Translations under genes and position numbers: made by a program
The notes under the pieces: model-generated
The model's input: the letters and a program-made list of their open reading frames with translations, nothing else
The model's database searches: none
What the model was told of the DNA's origin: nothing
DNA from: Dielma fastidiosa
Lineage (GTDB): Bacteria > Bacillota_I > Bacilli_A > Erysipelotrichales > Erysipelotrichaceae
NCBI RefSeq assembly: GCF_000313565.1
Contig: NZ_HE578925.1
Coordinates: 160,194 to 224,193, forward strand
DNA: 64,000 nucleotides
Direction: 5' to 3'
Part shown: positions 1 to 8,700 of the stretch, one piece after another
Position numbering within the stretch: the first letter of the stretch is position 1
Layout of the letters: the number at the start of each line of letters is the position of its first letter

Positions 1-1
1 A

Positions 2-172
2 GAAAAACGCCGCAAGCCGACTTTTGATCTGAAGAAGGATTATGAATTGAAGCCGATTTATTCTGAAGAAGAGCTTGAAGAAATCGCCAAACGTGAAGCC
101 GAAGAAAAAGCGAACGATTGGATCAATGATGAAATCGACTTTGATGAATTTGATGAATATTACGAAGAATAG
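2..172 (+). CDS. nusA: NusA transcription factor, C-terminal end (partial)
   Basis: Open from the left edge to the TAG at 170-172, giving about 56 residues of a protein that begins outside the window. The visible tail is rich in Lys/Glu and ends in a strongly acidic run with repeated Asp-Glu and a Tyr pair, which is how many Firmicutes NusA proteins end. The following genes ylxR, ylxQ, infB and rbfA are the classical neighbours of nusA, and that context is the main basis for the name. NusA binds RNA polymerase and modulates pausing, termination and antitermination. None of its S1 or KH domains lies inside the window, so the identification is contextual. Confidence 0.75.
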   Translation, partial: EKRRKPTFDLKKDYELKPIYSEEELEEIAKREAEEKANDWINDEIDFDEFDEYYEE

Positions 173-183
173 GAGGGATGTTC

Positions 184-447
184 ATGAAGAAAATTCCGAT
201 GCGTAAATGTGTCGTAACCCAGGAACAGCTGCCTAAGAAAGAATTGATCCGCGTTGTGCGCACACCTGAACAGCAGGTCGTTATTGATAGCACGGGCCGC
301 ACTAATGGCCGCGGTGCTTATCTGAAAAAGGATCTGGCTGCCATCGAGCTGGCTAAAAAGAAAAAAGCGCTGGCAAGAGCATTGGAATGTGAAATTCCTG
401 ATGCCATCTATGAACAGCTGACAGCATTGGTGAGCAATGAACAATAA
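184..447 (+). CDS. rnpM: RNase P modulator RnpM / YlxR family nucleic acid-binding protein
   Basis: Small basic protein of 87 residues carrying the YlxR signature: an N-terminal MRKCVV segment, the ELIRVVR strand and a GRGAYL turn near residue 40. YlxR (RnpM) binds RNA and is reported to modulate RNase P. The ATG at 178 abuts the AGGAGG of 171-176 and is too close to be used, so the ATG at 184, seven bases downstream of that site, is preferred. It follows nusA by about 10 bases and overlaps ylxQ by 11 bases, consistent with translational coupling in the nusA-infB operon. Confidence 0.9.
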   Translation: MKKIPMRKCVVTQEQLPKKELIRVVRTPEQQVVIDSTGRTNGRGAYLKKDLAAIELAKKKKALARALECEIPDAIYEQLTALVSNEQ

Positions 448-736
448 GGCAATGGGTTTGCTTGGCTTAGCGGCCAGGGCGCGCAAGGTGATCAGCGGTG
501 AAGGGGTTCTCACCAGTATTCAAAATGGCAGTGCTAAGCTCGTGCTGATTGCGTCGGATGCCAGTGAGAATACAAAGAAGAAATATGTAGATAAATGCAC
601 ATACTATAACGTGGAATTTGATTTTGTCGAGACATCGGCAGAACTGAATCAGGCAATGGGTACTTTCAATCGGAAAGTCATTGCCGTTGCTGACGAGGGT
701 TTTGCGAAGAATCTTCATACTTGCTTGAAAGGCTAG
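437..736 (+). CDS. L7Ae-family ribosomal-like protein YlxQ
   Basis: 99-residue protein with an L7Ae/L30e-type fold signature: [16 protein letters not shown] near the N-terminus, then LVLIASDAS and a following Asn-Thr turn. These proteins bind kink-turn RNA; the Firmicutes YlxQ homologue sits between ylxR and infB as here, but its cellular role is not settled. The start codon overlaps the end of ylxR by 11 bases. Length and position match the family, so identification is secure and only the function is open. Confidence 0.88.
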   Translation: MNNKAMGLLGLAARARKVISGEGVLTSIQNGSAKLVLIASDASENTKKKYVDKCTYYNVEFDFVETSAELNQAMGTFNRKVIAVADEGFAKNLHTCLKG

Positions 737-744
737 GTGATATA

Positions 745-2583
745 ATGGCAAGACAGACAAATAACAGAAATAGAAAGAATAACAACCGGAATAATAACTT
801 TACTCCCAAGAAAGAACGGGTAGAGGTTAAGGCAATTACGTATTCCGGCGTATTGACGGTAGGTGAACTAGCTGAGAAGCTGCACCGCAATGCGAGTGAA
901 TTGATCAAGGTATTATTCATGCTGGGAAATATGGTTACCATTAACTCCACATTGGATGATGAAACGATTGAATTGCTTTGTATGGAATTTAATGTAGAAT
1001 GTACGAAAGAAAATATTATTGAAGAAACTAATCTTGAAGAAGAATTAAAAGAAAATGAAGACGATGAGTCTACATTGGAATCACGTCCGCCGGTGGTTAC
1101 GATCATGGGACATGTTGACCATGGTAAAACAACCTTATTGGATACCATTCGTAAATCAAGAGTTACTGAAGGTGAATTTGGCGGTATCACTCAGCACATT
1201 GGTGCTTATCAGGTGAATGTCAAAGGTAAAAAGATCACTTTCTTAGATACGCCGGGACATGAGGCATTTACTGCCATGCGTGCACGCGGTGCTCAGGTTA
1301 CGGATATCGTCGTTATTGTTGTAGCTGCTGATGACGGTGTTATGCCGCAGACAAAGGAAGCCGTCGATCATGCGAAGGCAGCAGGTGCGCCGGTTATCGT
1401 GGCTGTCAACAAGATTGATAAGCCAGATGTGAATACAGACCGCATCATGGGAGAAATGTCTGATTTAGGTTTAATGCCTGAGGAATGGGGCGGCGATACG
1501 ATGTTCTGCCCAATCAGTGCTAAATTTGGTCAGGGCGTTCCTGAATTGCTGGAATCCATTCAGATTCTTGCCGAGGTTGAAAACTTCCGTGCCAATCCGA
1601 ACCGTTTAGCTACAGGTACGGTTATTGAAGCAAAATTAGATAAGGGCCGCGGACCGGTTGTCAGTCTGCTTGTTCAAAAAGGTACCTTAAAATCAGGTGA
1701 TGTACTGGTTGTTGGTTCATGCTATGGACGAGTACGTAAAATGGTTGATGACCATGGCCGTGAAATCAAGTCGGCTGGACCTTCTTCACCGGTTGAAATT
1801 ATCGGTTTAAATGATGTGCCGGTTGCCGGTGATGTTTTCCGTGTCTTTGATTCGGAAAAGAAGGCAAGACAGATCGCGGAAACCAGAAATCAAGTAAGAA
1901 TTGATGCTGAACGTAATTCATCCAGCGCCTTAACGCTTGATGATCTTGCCCGTCAGATTGAAGAGGGTAATATTCAGGAAATCAATGTTATCGTTAAGGC
2001 AGATGTTCAGGGCTCGGCAGAGGCGGTTAAGGCTTCACTGGAAAAACTGGATGTTCAGGGTGTACGGGTAAATGTAATCCGTTCTACCGCCGGTGCGATC
2101 ACCGAGAGCGATGTTGTATTAGCCAGTGCTTCAAATGCTATCGTTATTGGTTTTAACGTTCGTCCAAGCGCTAATGTTCGCAAGAAAGCGGAAGAGGAAA
2201 AAGTTGAAATCCGTCTGCATAACATTATCTATAAAGCATTGGAAGAAATGGAATTGGCCATGAAGGGTATGCTGGCGCCGGTTTATGAAGAAGTTGTTAT
2301 CGGTCAGGCTGAAGTGCGTCAGACATATAAGGTTTCAAAAATCGGTACGATTGCCGGCTGTATGGTTACTGATGGCTGCTTAAAGAAAGAATGTAAGATT
2401 CGTCTGATCCGTGATGGCATCGTTATCTATACAGGTAAGCTGGCTTCTTTAAAACGTTTCCAAAATGATGCGAAGGAAGTTCAGTCAGGCTATGAGTGCG
2501 GCTGTACCATTGAAAATTTCAATGACATCAAAGAGGGCGACATTTTTGAAGCTTATGAAGATCAGCAGGTAGAGGTTGCTTAA
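745..2583 (+). CDS. infB: Translation initiation factor IF-2
   Basis: GTPase that delivers initiator fMet-tRNA to the 30S subunit and promotes subunit joining. From the ATG at 745 (weak AGGTGA just upstream) the protein has 612 residues. A short basic, Asn/Arg-rich N-terminus is followed by an IF2_N-type domain, then G1 GHVDHGKTT at about residue 122, G3 DTPGHEAF, G4 NKID and the C-terminal IF2 domains. The N-terminal region is much shorter than in E. coli IF-2, as in other small-genome Firmicutes and Mollicutes. An upstream TTG at 721 is in frame but lies inside ylxQ and has no ribosome site. Confidence 0.97.
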   Translation: MARQTNNRNRKNNNRNNNFTPKKERVEVKAITYSGVLTVGELAEKLHRNASELIKVLFMLGNMVTINSTLDDETIELLCMEFNVECTKENIIEETNLEEELKENEDDESTLESRPPVVTIMGHVDHGKTTLLDTIRKSRVTEGEFGGITQHIGAYQVNVKGKKITFLDTPGHEAFTAMRARGAQVTDIVVIVVAADDGVMPQTKEAVDHAKAAGAPVIVAVNKIDKPDVNTDRIMGEMSDLGLMPEEWGGDTMFCPISAKFGQGVPELLESIQILAEVENFRANPNRLATGTVIEAKLDKGRGPVVSLLVQKGTLKSGDVLVVGSCYGRVRKMVDDHGREIKSAGPSSPVEIIGLNDVPVAGDVFRVFDSEKKARQIAETRNQVRIDAERNSSSALTLDDLARQIEEGNIQEINVIVKADVQGSAEAVKASLEKLDVQGVRVNVIRSTAGAITESDVVLASASNAIVIGFNVRPSANVRKKAEEEKVEIRLHNIIYKALEEMELAMKGMLAPVYEEVVIGQAEVRQTYKVSKIGTIAGCMVTDGCLKKECKIRLIRDGIVIYTGKLASLKRFQNDAKEVQSGYECGCTIENFNDIKEGDIFEAYEDQQVEVA

Positions 2584-2584
2584 T

Positions 2585-2929
2585 ATGGGATTAAAAAAGG
2601 ATAAGATGGATAATATTATCCAAAAAGAAGTCAGTGAAATTATTCAATTTGAACTGAAAAATCCTAAGATTGGTTTTGTGACGATCACTGATGTTGATGT
2701 GACTTCAGATATGTCTTATGCGAAAATCTTTGTTTCTTTTTTAGGACAGGATGCCCGCAAAGAAGCTGGTTTGAAGGCATTAAATCAATCAAAGGGGTTT
2801 ATCCGCAGCGAATTAGCCAAAAGGCTGACGATCCGCAAAACACCGGAATTGATTTTTCAGCTTGATAATTCGCTTGAAAAAGGGAATAAGATTGAAAAAA
2901 TTCTACATGACATTAATTCAAATAACTAA
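2585..2929 (+). CDS. rbfA: 30S ribosome-binding factor A
   Basis: 114-residue KH-fold protein needed for late 30S maturation and 16S rRNA 5'-end processing. Family features include the early KMDNIIQKEVSEII helix, the VTITDVDVTSDMSYAKIFVSF strand region and the RKTPELIFQLDNSLE segment. The ATG at 2585 directly follows the infB stop codon; an upstream TTG at 2576 would lie inside infB. It closes the operon and its stop codon runs into a hairpin terminator. The usual Firmicutes followers truB and ribF are not adjacent here. Confidence 0.95.
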   Translation: MGLKKDKMDNIIQKEVSEIIQFELKNPKIGFVTITDVDVTSDMSYAKIFVSFLGQDARKEAGLKALNQSKGFIRSELAKRLTIRKTPELIFQLDNSLEKGNKIEKILHDINSNN

Positions 2930-2955
2930 ATAACTGCTTCGGCAGTTATTTTATT
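2929..2955 (+). terminator. Intrinsic terminator after rbfA
   Basis: A perfect 9-bp stem (2929-2937 with 2942-2950) closed by a TTCG tetraloop and followed by a T-rich tract. It starts within the rbfA stop codon and ends the nusA-rbfA operon. Confidence 0.9.
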
Positions 2956-2968
2956 AGCAGGAGGACGT

Positions 2969-4522
2969 ATGAGTATTTTAACTGTTGAAAATATCAGCCA
3001 CAGCTTTGGCGGACGGAGCATATTAGAAAATGTTTCCTTTCGTCTATTAAAAGGCGAGCATGTGGGGCTGGTAGGCGCTAATGGTGAGGGGAAATCAACC
3101 TTTCTGAATATCATTTGCGGTAAATTGGAACCAGAACAGGGAAAGGTTGAATGGTGCAACCGTATCACGACCGGTTATCTTGATCAGCATACAGTATTGG
3201 AAAAAGGTAAGACGATTCGGATGGTTTTACAGGACGCCTTTGCCTATCTGTTTAAATTAGAAGCTGAAATGATTGAGATGTATGAAAAGATGGGTGAGTG
3301 CAGTGAGGAAGAATGCAGCCGCTACATGGATGAAGTCGGCATTATACAGGAAATGCTGGATCATAATGGCTTTTATATGATTGATGCGAAAATTAATGAA
3401 GCAGCCAGCGGGCTTGGTTTGCTTGATTTGGGATTGGATCGGGATGTTTCAGAGTTATCCGGAGGTCAGCGCACCAAGGTGTTATTATGTAAATTATTGC
3501 TGGAGAATCCGATGATTCTGATTCTTGATGAACCGACCAACTATCTGGATGAGGAGCATATACGATGGCTGACGAATTATCTTCAAAATTACGAGAATGC
3601 TTTTATTTTGGTCAGTCATGATGTGCCTTTTTTGAATGATGTAGTTAATATTATTTATCATGTAGAAAATTGCACACTGACGCGATATGTCGGCGATTAT
3701 CAGAAGTTTGAAGAGGGGCTGGCGATGAAGCGCCGTCAGATGGAGGCGGCTTATAATCGTCAGCAGAAGGAAATTGATGAGCTTCAGGATTTCATCCAGC
3801 GCAATAAAGCAAGAGTTGCAACTCGTAATATGGCAGCTTCAAGGCAGAAGAAACTTGATAAGATGGATCTTCTGTCTAAACCAAAGATAAAAATTAAACC
3901 GGAGTTTACTTTTTTAACTGCCAGAACACCGGGCAAGGTTCTGTTTAAGCTTAATGATCTGGTAATTGGCTATGATGAGCCATTGACTCGTCCGATCAAT
4001 ATGGAATTTGAACGCAACCGCAAGATTGCAATCAAGGGAGTAAATGGCCTTGGTAAGTCAACGCTGTTAAAGACATTAACTGGCTTGCTTCAGCCATACA
4101 GCGGTGAAGTGGAAACTGATCCGTATCTTGAAATTGGTTATTTTGAACAGGAAGCGGTAAATAATACTAAAACAGCTTTACAGGAAATATGGGATTGCTT
4201 TCCGGGCTGGACAAATAATGAGGTACGCTCAGCGCTTGCGAAATGCGGCCTTACGACGGATCATATCGAAACCAGCATGATGGTTTTATCCGGCGGTGAA
4301 AACGCAAAGGTCAGATTATGCAGGATTCTGAATCAGGAAACCAATGTACTGGTACTGGATGAACCGACGAATCACTTAGATGTGGAAGCTAAGGATGAGC
4401 TTAAAAAGGCCATCAGAGAATACCGCGGCAGCGTGATTTTAGTATCACATGATCCGGAATTTTATGAAGATATCGTCGATGAAGTGTTGAATGTTGAAGA
4501 CTGGACAACCAAGGTGTTATAA
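2969..4522 (+). CDS. ABC-F family ATPase (ribosome-associated type)
   Basis: 517-residue protein with two ABC ATPase domains and no membrane segment, the ABC-F architecture. Walker A GANGEGKST is at about residue 36, the signature LSGGQ at about 163 and Walker B LILDEPTN at about 183; the second domain has GVNGLGKST, LSGGE and LVLDEPTN. A charged helical linker separates the two. ABC-F proteins act on the ribosomal E site, either as translation factors or as target-protection resistance proteins; this one looks closer to the housekeeping YkpA/YbiT type than to known resistance classes, but that split needs a phylogeny. The ATG at 2969 has an AGGAGG site. Its stop overlaps the next start. Confidence 0.9.
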   Translation: MSILTVENISHSFGGRSILENVSFRLLKGEHVGLVGANGEGKSTFLNIICGKLEPEQGKVEWCNRITTGYLDQHTVLEKGKTIRMVLQDAFAYLFKLEAEMIEMYEKMGECSEEECSRYMDEVGIIQEMLDHNGFYMIDAKINEAASGLGLLDLGLDRDVSELSGGQRTKVLLCKLLLENPMILILDEPTNYLDEEHIRWLTNYLQNYENAFILVSHDVPFLNDVVNIIYHVENCTLTRYVGDYQKFEEGLAMKRRQMEAAYNRQQKEIDELQDFIQRNKARVATRNMAASRQKKLDKMDLLSKPKIKIKPEFTFLTARTPGKVLFKLNDLVIGYDEPLTRPINMEFERNRKIAIKGVNGLGKSTLLKTLTGLLQPYSGEVETDPYLEIGYFEQEAVNNTKTALQEIWDCFPGWTNNEVRSALAKCGLTTDHIETSMMVLSGGENAKVRLCRILNQETNVLVLDEPTNHLDVEAKDELKKAIREYRGSVILVSHDPEFYEDIVDEVLNVEDWTTKVL

Positions 4523-4803
4523 TGATTAAGAAGCTGTTGATTCTGCTGCCTTCACTGATTCAGGCATGCCTTTGTCTGCTGCCAAGAAGCGGTTTGGTAT
4601 TAGCGCTGAGCTGCATTCTGGTATTGCTTCAGGGCGGCTTGTGCGCGTGGATGGCTCAGCCTTTATGGTTCAGCCTGCTGATTACATTGCTGGCGGCATT
4701 GCCGGGGGCAGAAACGCAGAGCATTCTTATACTCTATCTGCTGATTTTGAATCTATTGGCTTATTTTTGTATTAAAACGATTGTTGCTATTTATCAAAAG
4801 TGA
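4522..4803 (+). CDS. Small hydrophobic membrane protein, unknown function
   Basis: 93-residue protein, almost wholly hydrophobic, with three likely transmembrane segments (about residues 4-20, 24-42 and 50-90, the last perhaps split by a short turn). No family was recognised. Its ATG overlaps the stop codon of the ABC-F gene (TAATG), so the two are probably translationally coupled, and the next gene follows after 9 bases. A role cannot be assigned from sequence; coupling to an ABC-F ATPase is the only clue. Confidence 0.6.
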   Translation: MIKKLLILLPSLIQACLCLLPRSGLVLALSCILVLLQGGLCAWMAQPLWFSLLITLLAALPGAETQSILILYLLILNLLAYFCIKTIVAIYQK

Positions 4804-4812
4804 GGAAATTCT

Positions 4813-5379
4813 ATGCGTGAATCCATAAAAGAATTAAAAAATAAATATCTGATTAACCATTTGCTCAGCCGTGATGAAGTAAGCATTGAGCTAGCGAAGG
4901 GGGTAACAGATGATGAGGAATACTGTACTTTAATGTGGCTTTTAGGTGTATTATATCAGGAAGAAGGCAATAAAAATGCGGCAACCTATTGTTGTCTGCG
5001 GGCAAATGAAATCTGGTGCATGAATCAGCTGAAACCTAAGAAAAGACGGTCAGAACTCATATTTACTAACTTTATTATGGATACAGAAATGGAAACTTTT
5101 ATTCAGCAAAAGATTGCCTTTATGAAAGATAAATATAAACATATTAAGCGTCAGCTTATTTATATCAGCATCTGTTTCGGCTCCTTAGCTTTTTTGATTT
5201 CATTTTTCTTTTTAAAGCTGAGTATTGGTGCGGCAATTATTGAATGGGTCTGTTTCTCAGTGCTTTCTTTCTGGTTTACCTATGGCCGCAGCAAGGATCG
5301 CTTTTATGTCCTGCAGTCAGAAGCCAGCGGTAAATATTTAAGTGAAGCGGATATGAATTTTGATAAGAAATATCTCTAG
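4813..5379 (+). CDS. Hypothetical membrane protein with two C-terminal transmembrane helices
   Basis: 188 residues. The first 110 or so are soluble, with a helical, TPR-like look (EEYCTLMWLLGVLYQEEG followed by an AATYCCLRANEIW helix). Then come two adjacent hydrophobic helices at roughly residues 115-135 and 138-157, and a short charged tail. No family was recognised. It is preceded by a GAGGAAATT ribosome site and forms a likely operon with the ABC-F gene and the small membrane protein. Confidence 0.6.
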   Translation: MRESIKELKNKYLINHLLSRDEVSIELAKGVTDDEEYCTLMWLLGVLYQEEGNKNAATYCCLRANEIWCMNQLKPKKRRSELIFTNFIMDTEMETFIQQKIAFMKDKYKHIKRQLIYISICFGSLAFLISFFFLKLSIGAAIIEWVCFSVLSFWFTYGRSKDRFYVLQSEASGKYLSEADMNFDKKYL

Positions 5380-5432
5380 CCTATACATTGTGTCTCTTCT
5401 TTCATAAGATAGCTTGAAAGGAGAGATTTATT

Positions 5433-5945
5433 ATGTACACACGTTATATCTTGAAGCAGGGCGACCGCGGCATTGCCGTTAATAAGATGCAGGCTTATTT
5501 GAATATGTTTCAGCGTGCCGGTTATATCCGTACCGCTCAGAGCGAGGATGGCATTTACGGCACGAAAACGGCTACCGCAGTTAAAGAATTTCAAGTGTTT
5601 GCCCGTTTAAATCCAGATGGTGTCATCGGCAGCAATACTTGGGATACAATCATGGAAACCTTAAAATTATTAGGGGTTACAACTAATATTCCAGTAGCCA
5701 GCAGTTCTTATTATCTGACAAGCGGTAATACGGGAATCGATGTATTTAAGATGCAGGAATATATTAACAGCATTGCATCGGTGAATCCATGTCTGCGTCC
5801 GGTAACTGTCGATGGTGCTTTTGGCAATGCTACAAGAATTGCGGTTCAGCAGTTCCAATATTTGAATAATATGGCAATTGACGGCAAGATTGGCCGGGCC
5901 ACTTGGGATGAAATCGTTAATCAAGTCAATAAAATGGGCAGTTAG
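5433..5945 (+). CDS. Peptidoglycan-binding domain protein (two PG_binding_1 repeats)
   Basis: 170 residues made of two tandem PG_binding_1 units. Each has the pattern G-D/N-x-G-hydrophobic-x-V-x-K-M-Q, then DG-x-[YF]G-x-T, then F-Q and DG-x-I-G-x-x-T-W-D. The first unit spans about residues 8-78, the second about 92-165. No signal peptide, membrane anchor or catalytic domain is visible, which is unusual for a wall-binding protein. It could be exported by an unrecognised route, act inside a sporangium, or be released on lysis. The ATG at 5433 follows a GAAAGGAGAG site. Confidence 0.8.
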   Translation: MYTRYILKQGDRGIAVNKMQAYLNMFQRAGYIRTAQSEDGIYGTKTATAVKEFQVFARLNPDGVIGSNTWDTIMETLKLLGVTTNIPVASSSYYLTSGNTGIDVFKMQEYINSIASVNPCLRPVTVDGAFGNATRIAVQQFQYLNNMAIDGKIGRATWDEIVNQVNKMGS

Positions 5946-5980
5946 CAGTAAAAGTGGTACACTATCATTGAGGTGATTCA

Positions 5981-6241
5981 ATGAAACACGTAAAAATGAT
6001 GATGTTATCTACATGCCCGCATTGTAAGAAAGCTTTTGAAATGCTTGATGAGCTTAAAAAGGAACATCCTGAATATCGGGATGTTGAAATTGAAGTGATT
6101 GATGAGCAGAAGGAAGAAGAAAAAACAAAGGGCTACGATTATTGGTATGTTCCGACATTTTTTGTAGATGATCAGAAACTCCATGAAGGTGTACCAAGTA
6201 TTGCGGCTATTGAGGCTGTATTGAAAGCAGCTATTGAATAG
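5981..6241 (+). CDS. Glutaredoxin/thioredoxin-fold protein with CPHC motif
   Basis: 86-residue single-domain thioredoxin-fold protein. The active-site motif CPHC lies at about residues 12-15 in the usual place after the first strand, and the cis-proline region appears as YVPTFFVDD at about residue 57. It would catalyse thiol-disulfide exchange in the cytoplasm; no export signal is present. The spacing resembles glutaredoxin-like proteins of anaerobic Firmicutes more than classical thioredoxin. It is followed by a hairpin terminator at 6255-6285. Confidence 0.8.
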   Translation: MKHVKMMMLSTCPHCKKAFEMLDELKKEHPEYRDVEIEVIDEQKEEEKTKGYDYWYVPTFFVDDQKLHEGVPSIAAIEAVLKAAIE

Positions 6242-6254
6242 CATAAATTAAAGA

Positions 6255-6285
6255 AACGGTAATCGATAGTGATTATCGTTTTTTC
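6255..6285 (+). terminator. Intrinsic terminator after the thioredoxin-fold gene
   Basis: 10-bp stem with one G-U pair (6255-6264 with 6271-6280), six-base loop and a T-run at 6279-6284. Confidence 0.85.
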
Positions 6286-6292
6286 TTAATGT

Positions 6293-6322
6293 TTGAGTTA
6301 ATATTGTGATTTATGATAGAAT
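6293..6322 (+). promoter_or_regulatory. Sigma-A-type promoter for the VanW-like gene
   Basis: TTGAGT at 6293-6298, 18-base spacer and TAGAAT at 6317-6322, with TG one base upstream of the -10 (extended -10). It lies 21 bases upstream of the VanW-like start codon. Confidence 0.65.
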
Positions 6323-6343
6323 ATTACAAAAGGGAGAATCATT

Positions 6344-7168
6344 ATGGAGAAGCAATTAACCAAACCCTTGCAGCGCTCAATGCTGAGGGCTAAGGCAGGG
6401 ATGGTCTATTATGGGATGAAAAGACGGCTGCTGTGGGTAAGGATGAAAAAGCAGTTTGCGCATGAGTTTCAAAATCCGCTGCCTTATGTGATTTTTAAGC
6501 ATCAGACACCGCTGCTGCGCGAGCTGAAAGATGTTGAGATGCAATATCAATATAATAAAATTATTAATTTAAAATTAGCGGTCAAAAAAATCAACGGCAT
6601 TGTGATTCATCCGCATGAGGTATTCAGTTACTGGCAGCTGATCGGCAAGCCGACAAGGCGTAAGGGATATGTAGATGGCATGATTTTGGATCATGGACAT
6701 TTTTGTTACGGCATCGGCGGCGGTTTATGTCAGCTTTCCAATCTGATCTTCTGGATGAGCATTCATACGCCTTTGACGATCATTGAACGGCATCGTCATG
6801 GCTACGATGTATTTCCGGATGCCAACCGCACGCAGCCCTTTGGCAGCGGTGCTACCTGTTTCTACCCGCATGGAGATTTGATGATCCGCAATGATACGGA
6901 TCAGGATTATCAATTAAATGTAGAGGTTGGAGAAACGATGCTGATCGGTTCATGGCGTGCTTTGGCACCCCTTGATGTCAGCTATACAATTATCGAGAAA
7001 AATCATGAGATGAAAGCCGAAACATGGGGATACAGCCGGCATAATGAGCTGTACCGTCAAGTTTATGACCTTGATGGGCAGCTGCTTCATGAAGAATTTC
7101 TGCTTTCTAACCATGCGATGATGATGTATTCACCTTATCTTGAATATGAAAAAAACGCTCAAAGCTGA
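6344..7168 (+). CDS. VanW family protein
   Basis: 274 residues containing the VanW domain: HPHEVFSYWQLIGKPTRRKGY followed by GIGGGLCQLSN at about residues 124-134, then the RHRHGYDV and FPDANRT segments. VanW is an accessory gene of some vancomycin-resistance clusters, but the domain is common in ordinary Firmicutes and its biochemical role is unknown; nothing here suggests glycopeptide resistance. No clear signal peptide is seen. It has its own promoter and converges with the lipid kinase gene, sharing a bidirectional terminator. Confidence 0.85.
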   Translation: MEKQLTKPLQRSMLRAKAGMVYYGMKRRLLWVRMKKQFAHEFQNPLPYVIFKHQTPLLRELKDVEMQYQYNKIINLKLAVKKINGIVIHPHEVFSYWQLIGKPTRRKGYVDGMILDHGHFCYGIGGGLCQLSNLIFWMSIHTPLTIIERHRHGYDVFPDANRTQPFGSGATCFYPHGDLMIRNDTDQDYQLNVEVGETMLIGSWRALAPLDVSYTIIEKNHEMKAETWGYSRHNELYRQVYDLDGQLLHEEFLLSNHAMMMYSPYLEYEKNAQS

Positions 7169-7183
7169 TGCTTACAGCGTTTT
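7152..7183. terminator. Bidirectional terminator between convergent VanW-like and lipid kinase genes
   Basis: Outer stem AAAACGCT (7152-7159) with AGCGTTTT (7176-7183) and an inner stem AAGC/GCTT. A-run on the left and T-run on the right suit both directions. It overlaps the 3' ends of both genes. Confidence 0.8.
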
Positions 7184-8101
7184 ATTTTCTAAGGATGGCA
7201 CAATCAGCTTCAGATGCTGTTGGTGGACAATGATTTTAGGGTTTTTTAATTGTTTGATTTCACCGTCGATACAGACGTTGATTTCATGCTCAGCTTCTAC
7301 CTGTACCTCATGGCATTGACGGTAATGGACAATCTTTTGATATTGCTTTTGAAGATGCTCACCGCGCTTGTAGACATTCATCAGCTGCAGAATTTTAAGC
7401 CTTGATACCGAGGGGATCAATACTAAATCGATCAGTCCGTCCTGCATGTCTGAACATGGGGCTGCCCGATAGCTGCCGCCGTAATATTGGCCGTTTGCCA
7501 TGACTGCGAAGGTATAGTTCTTATGCGGCAGCCGAATGCCGTCAGCAATCAATTCAAAATGATTCTTAATAGATGTTAAGAAGCAATAAAATACAGAAAT
7601 ATCATAAGCCTTGGCACCGCTGATAAAAGGCAGCCGTTTAAAACGTACCATATTCTGGGCAATACTTGAATCAAGACCAATATTAATTACATTGATGCTG
7701 AAATGACCATTCACCTCAAGCAGATCAATCTTGCGGGCTGGTGCTTTAATTAATTCTTTCAGATTAAGGAAAGCATCCATAGCCTGACTGCCGAAGCTTT
7801 TCACAAAATCATTGCCGCTGCCGATGGGAACCGGCGCTAGTTCAACATTTTCATGATGAACGATGCCGTTGACAATCTCATTCAGCGTGCCGTCACCGCC
7901 GCAGCTGTAAATTCTTACCGGCTCATTGCTCATGGCATAGTGCCTGGCAATATCGGTAGCGTCATGAACGCCTTTTGTCACTTCAATGCGATAGGTACCC
8001 TCAACGGCTTCTTCAATGAATATTTTGTTGACCATCGCTGCGATATGCTTTGTCTGATCACTTTTGCCGGCAGTAGGGTTAATGATAAATATATGCTTCA
8101 T
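7172..8101 (-). CDS. Diacylglycerol kinase family lipid kinase (YegS/DgkB type)
   Basis: 309 residues of the DAGK catalytic family, which phosphorylates diacylglycerol or a related lipid with ATP to recycle it into phospholipid synthesis. The N-terminus has INPTAGK, the nucleotide-binding GGDGTLNEIVNG loop is at about residue 64, and VPIGSGNDFVKS follows at about 95. Soluble, without membrane segments, as in DgkB/YegS rather than the small integral DgkA. Transcribed alone on the minus strand from a good promoter. Confidence 0.9.
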   Translation of the reverse strand: MKHIFIINPTAGKSDQTKHIAAMVNKIFIEEAVEGTYRIEVTKGVHDATDIARHYAMSNEPVRIYSCGGDGTLNEIVNGIVHHENVELAPVPIGSGNDFVKSFGSQAMDAFLNLKELIKAPARKIDLLEVNGHFSINVINIGLDSSIAQNMVRFKRLPFISGAKAYDISVFYCFLTSIKNHFELIADGIRLPHKNYTFAVMANGQYYGGSYRAAPCSDMQDGLIDLVLIPSVSRLKILQLMNVYKRGEHLQKQYQKIVHYRQCHEVQVEAEHEINVCIDGEIKQLKNPKIIVHQQHLKLIVPSLENKTL

Positions 8102-8127
8102 AAACTTCTCCCTTTTTCATTAAATTC

Positions 8128-8156
8128 ATTATAGCTGATTTAAAGATATACAGCAA
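8128..8156 (-). promoter_or_regulatory. Sigma-A-type promoter for the lipid kinase gene
   Basis: On the minus strand TTGCTG (complement of 8151-8156), 17-base spacer and a consensus TATAAT (complement of 8128-8133), 27 bases upstream of the start codon. Confidence 0.75.
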
Positions 8157-8218
8157 TCATATATGATGAATGAATAGTCTTACAGATTAGTCATAGAGCT
8201 ATACATTTATTGTGAAAA

Positions 8219-8227
8219 TGTTATAAT
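8219..8227 (+). promoter_or_regulatory. Extended -10 promoter for the NfeD/SPFH pair
   Basis: TGTTATAAT, a full extended -10 element, 22 bases upstream of the NfeD-like start. No convincing -35 hexamer is present. Confidence 0.6.
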
Positions 8228-8249
8228 AAGACATGTAAAGGAGGACATT

Positions 8250-8681
8250 ATGGAACCAACTTTAATATTCTGGATCATTGCGTGTATCGCATTCATCTTA
8301 ATTGAAGCTATTACACAGCAGCTGGTAGCTGTATGGTTTGTGGTTGGCAGCGCCTGTTCATTACTGGTTTCACTGTTCGATGTGTCATTTGATCATCAGA
8401 TAATTATTTTTATCATTGTTTCTTTATTGACACTGATTGCATTAAGACCATTGCTTAAGAAATTTATGAGCGGCAAGTTTGTTGCGACCAATACAGAAAG
8501 CAACATCGGTCAGCTGGCATTAGTAACAAAAGAATTTGATCCATTAACGCTTGAAGGCAGAATTTTGGTCAATAATATGGACTGGGCTGCTAAGAGCATT
8601 GACGGACACTGTTTTAAAACTGGTGAGAAAGTTATCGTTCAATCCATCGAAGGTGTTAAGTGCCTTGTGAAGATGGCTTAA
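8250..8681 (+). CDS. NfeD-like membrane protein
   Basis: 143 residues: two or three transmembrane helices in the first 75 (including a LIEAITQQLVAVWFVVGSACSLL segment with the conserved small residues) and a C-terminal OB-fold domain with the typical GQLALVTKEFDPLTLEGRILVNNMDW run. NfeD proteins partner SPFH/stomatin proteins, and this gene sits 19 bases upstream of one. The pair is thought to organise membrane microdomains and quality control. It is the short form without the N-terminal ClpP-class protease domain. Confidence 0.88.
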   Translation: MEPTLIFWIIACIAFILIEAITQQLVAVWFVVGSACSLLVSLFDVSFDHQIIIFIIVSLLTLIALRPLLKKFMSGKFVATNTESNIGQLALVTKEFDPLTLEGRILVNNMDWAAKSIDGHCFKTGEKVIVQSIEGVKCLVKMA

Positions 8682-8700
8682 TAAAAAAGGAGAAAAAATT

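Noticed and set aside
721..744. TTG start eight codons upstream for infB
   Set aside because: It lies inside ylxQ without a ribosome site; the ATG at 745 has one.
4566..4775. Second reading frame within the small membrane protein gene
   Set aside because: Overlaps fully in another frame with no ribosome site; treated as chance.
6344..7168. Vancomycin-resistance determinant
   Set aside because: VanW domains are widespread and no vanA/H/X/R/S-type genes are nearby.
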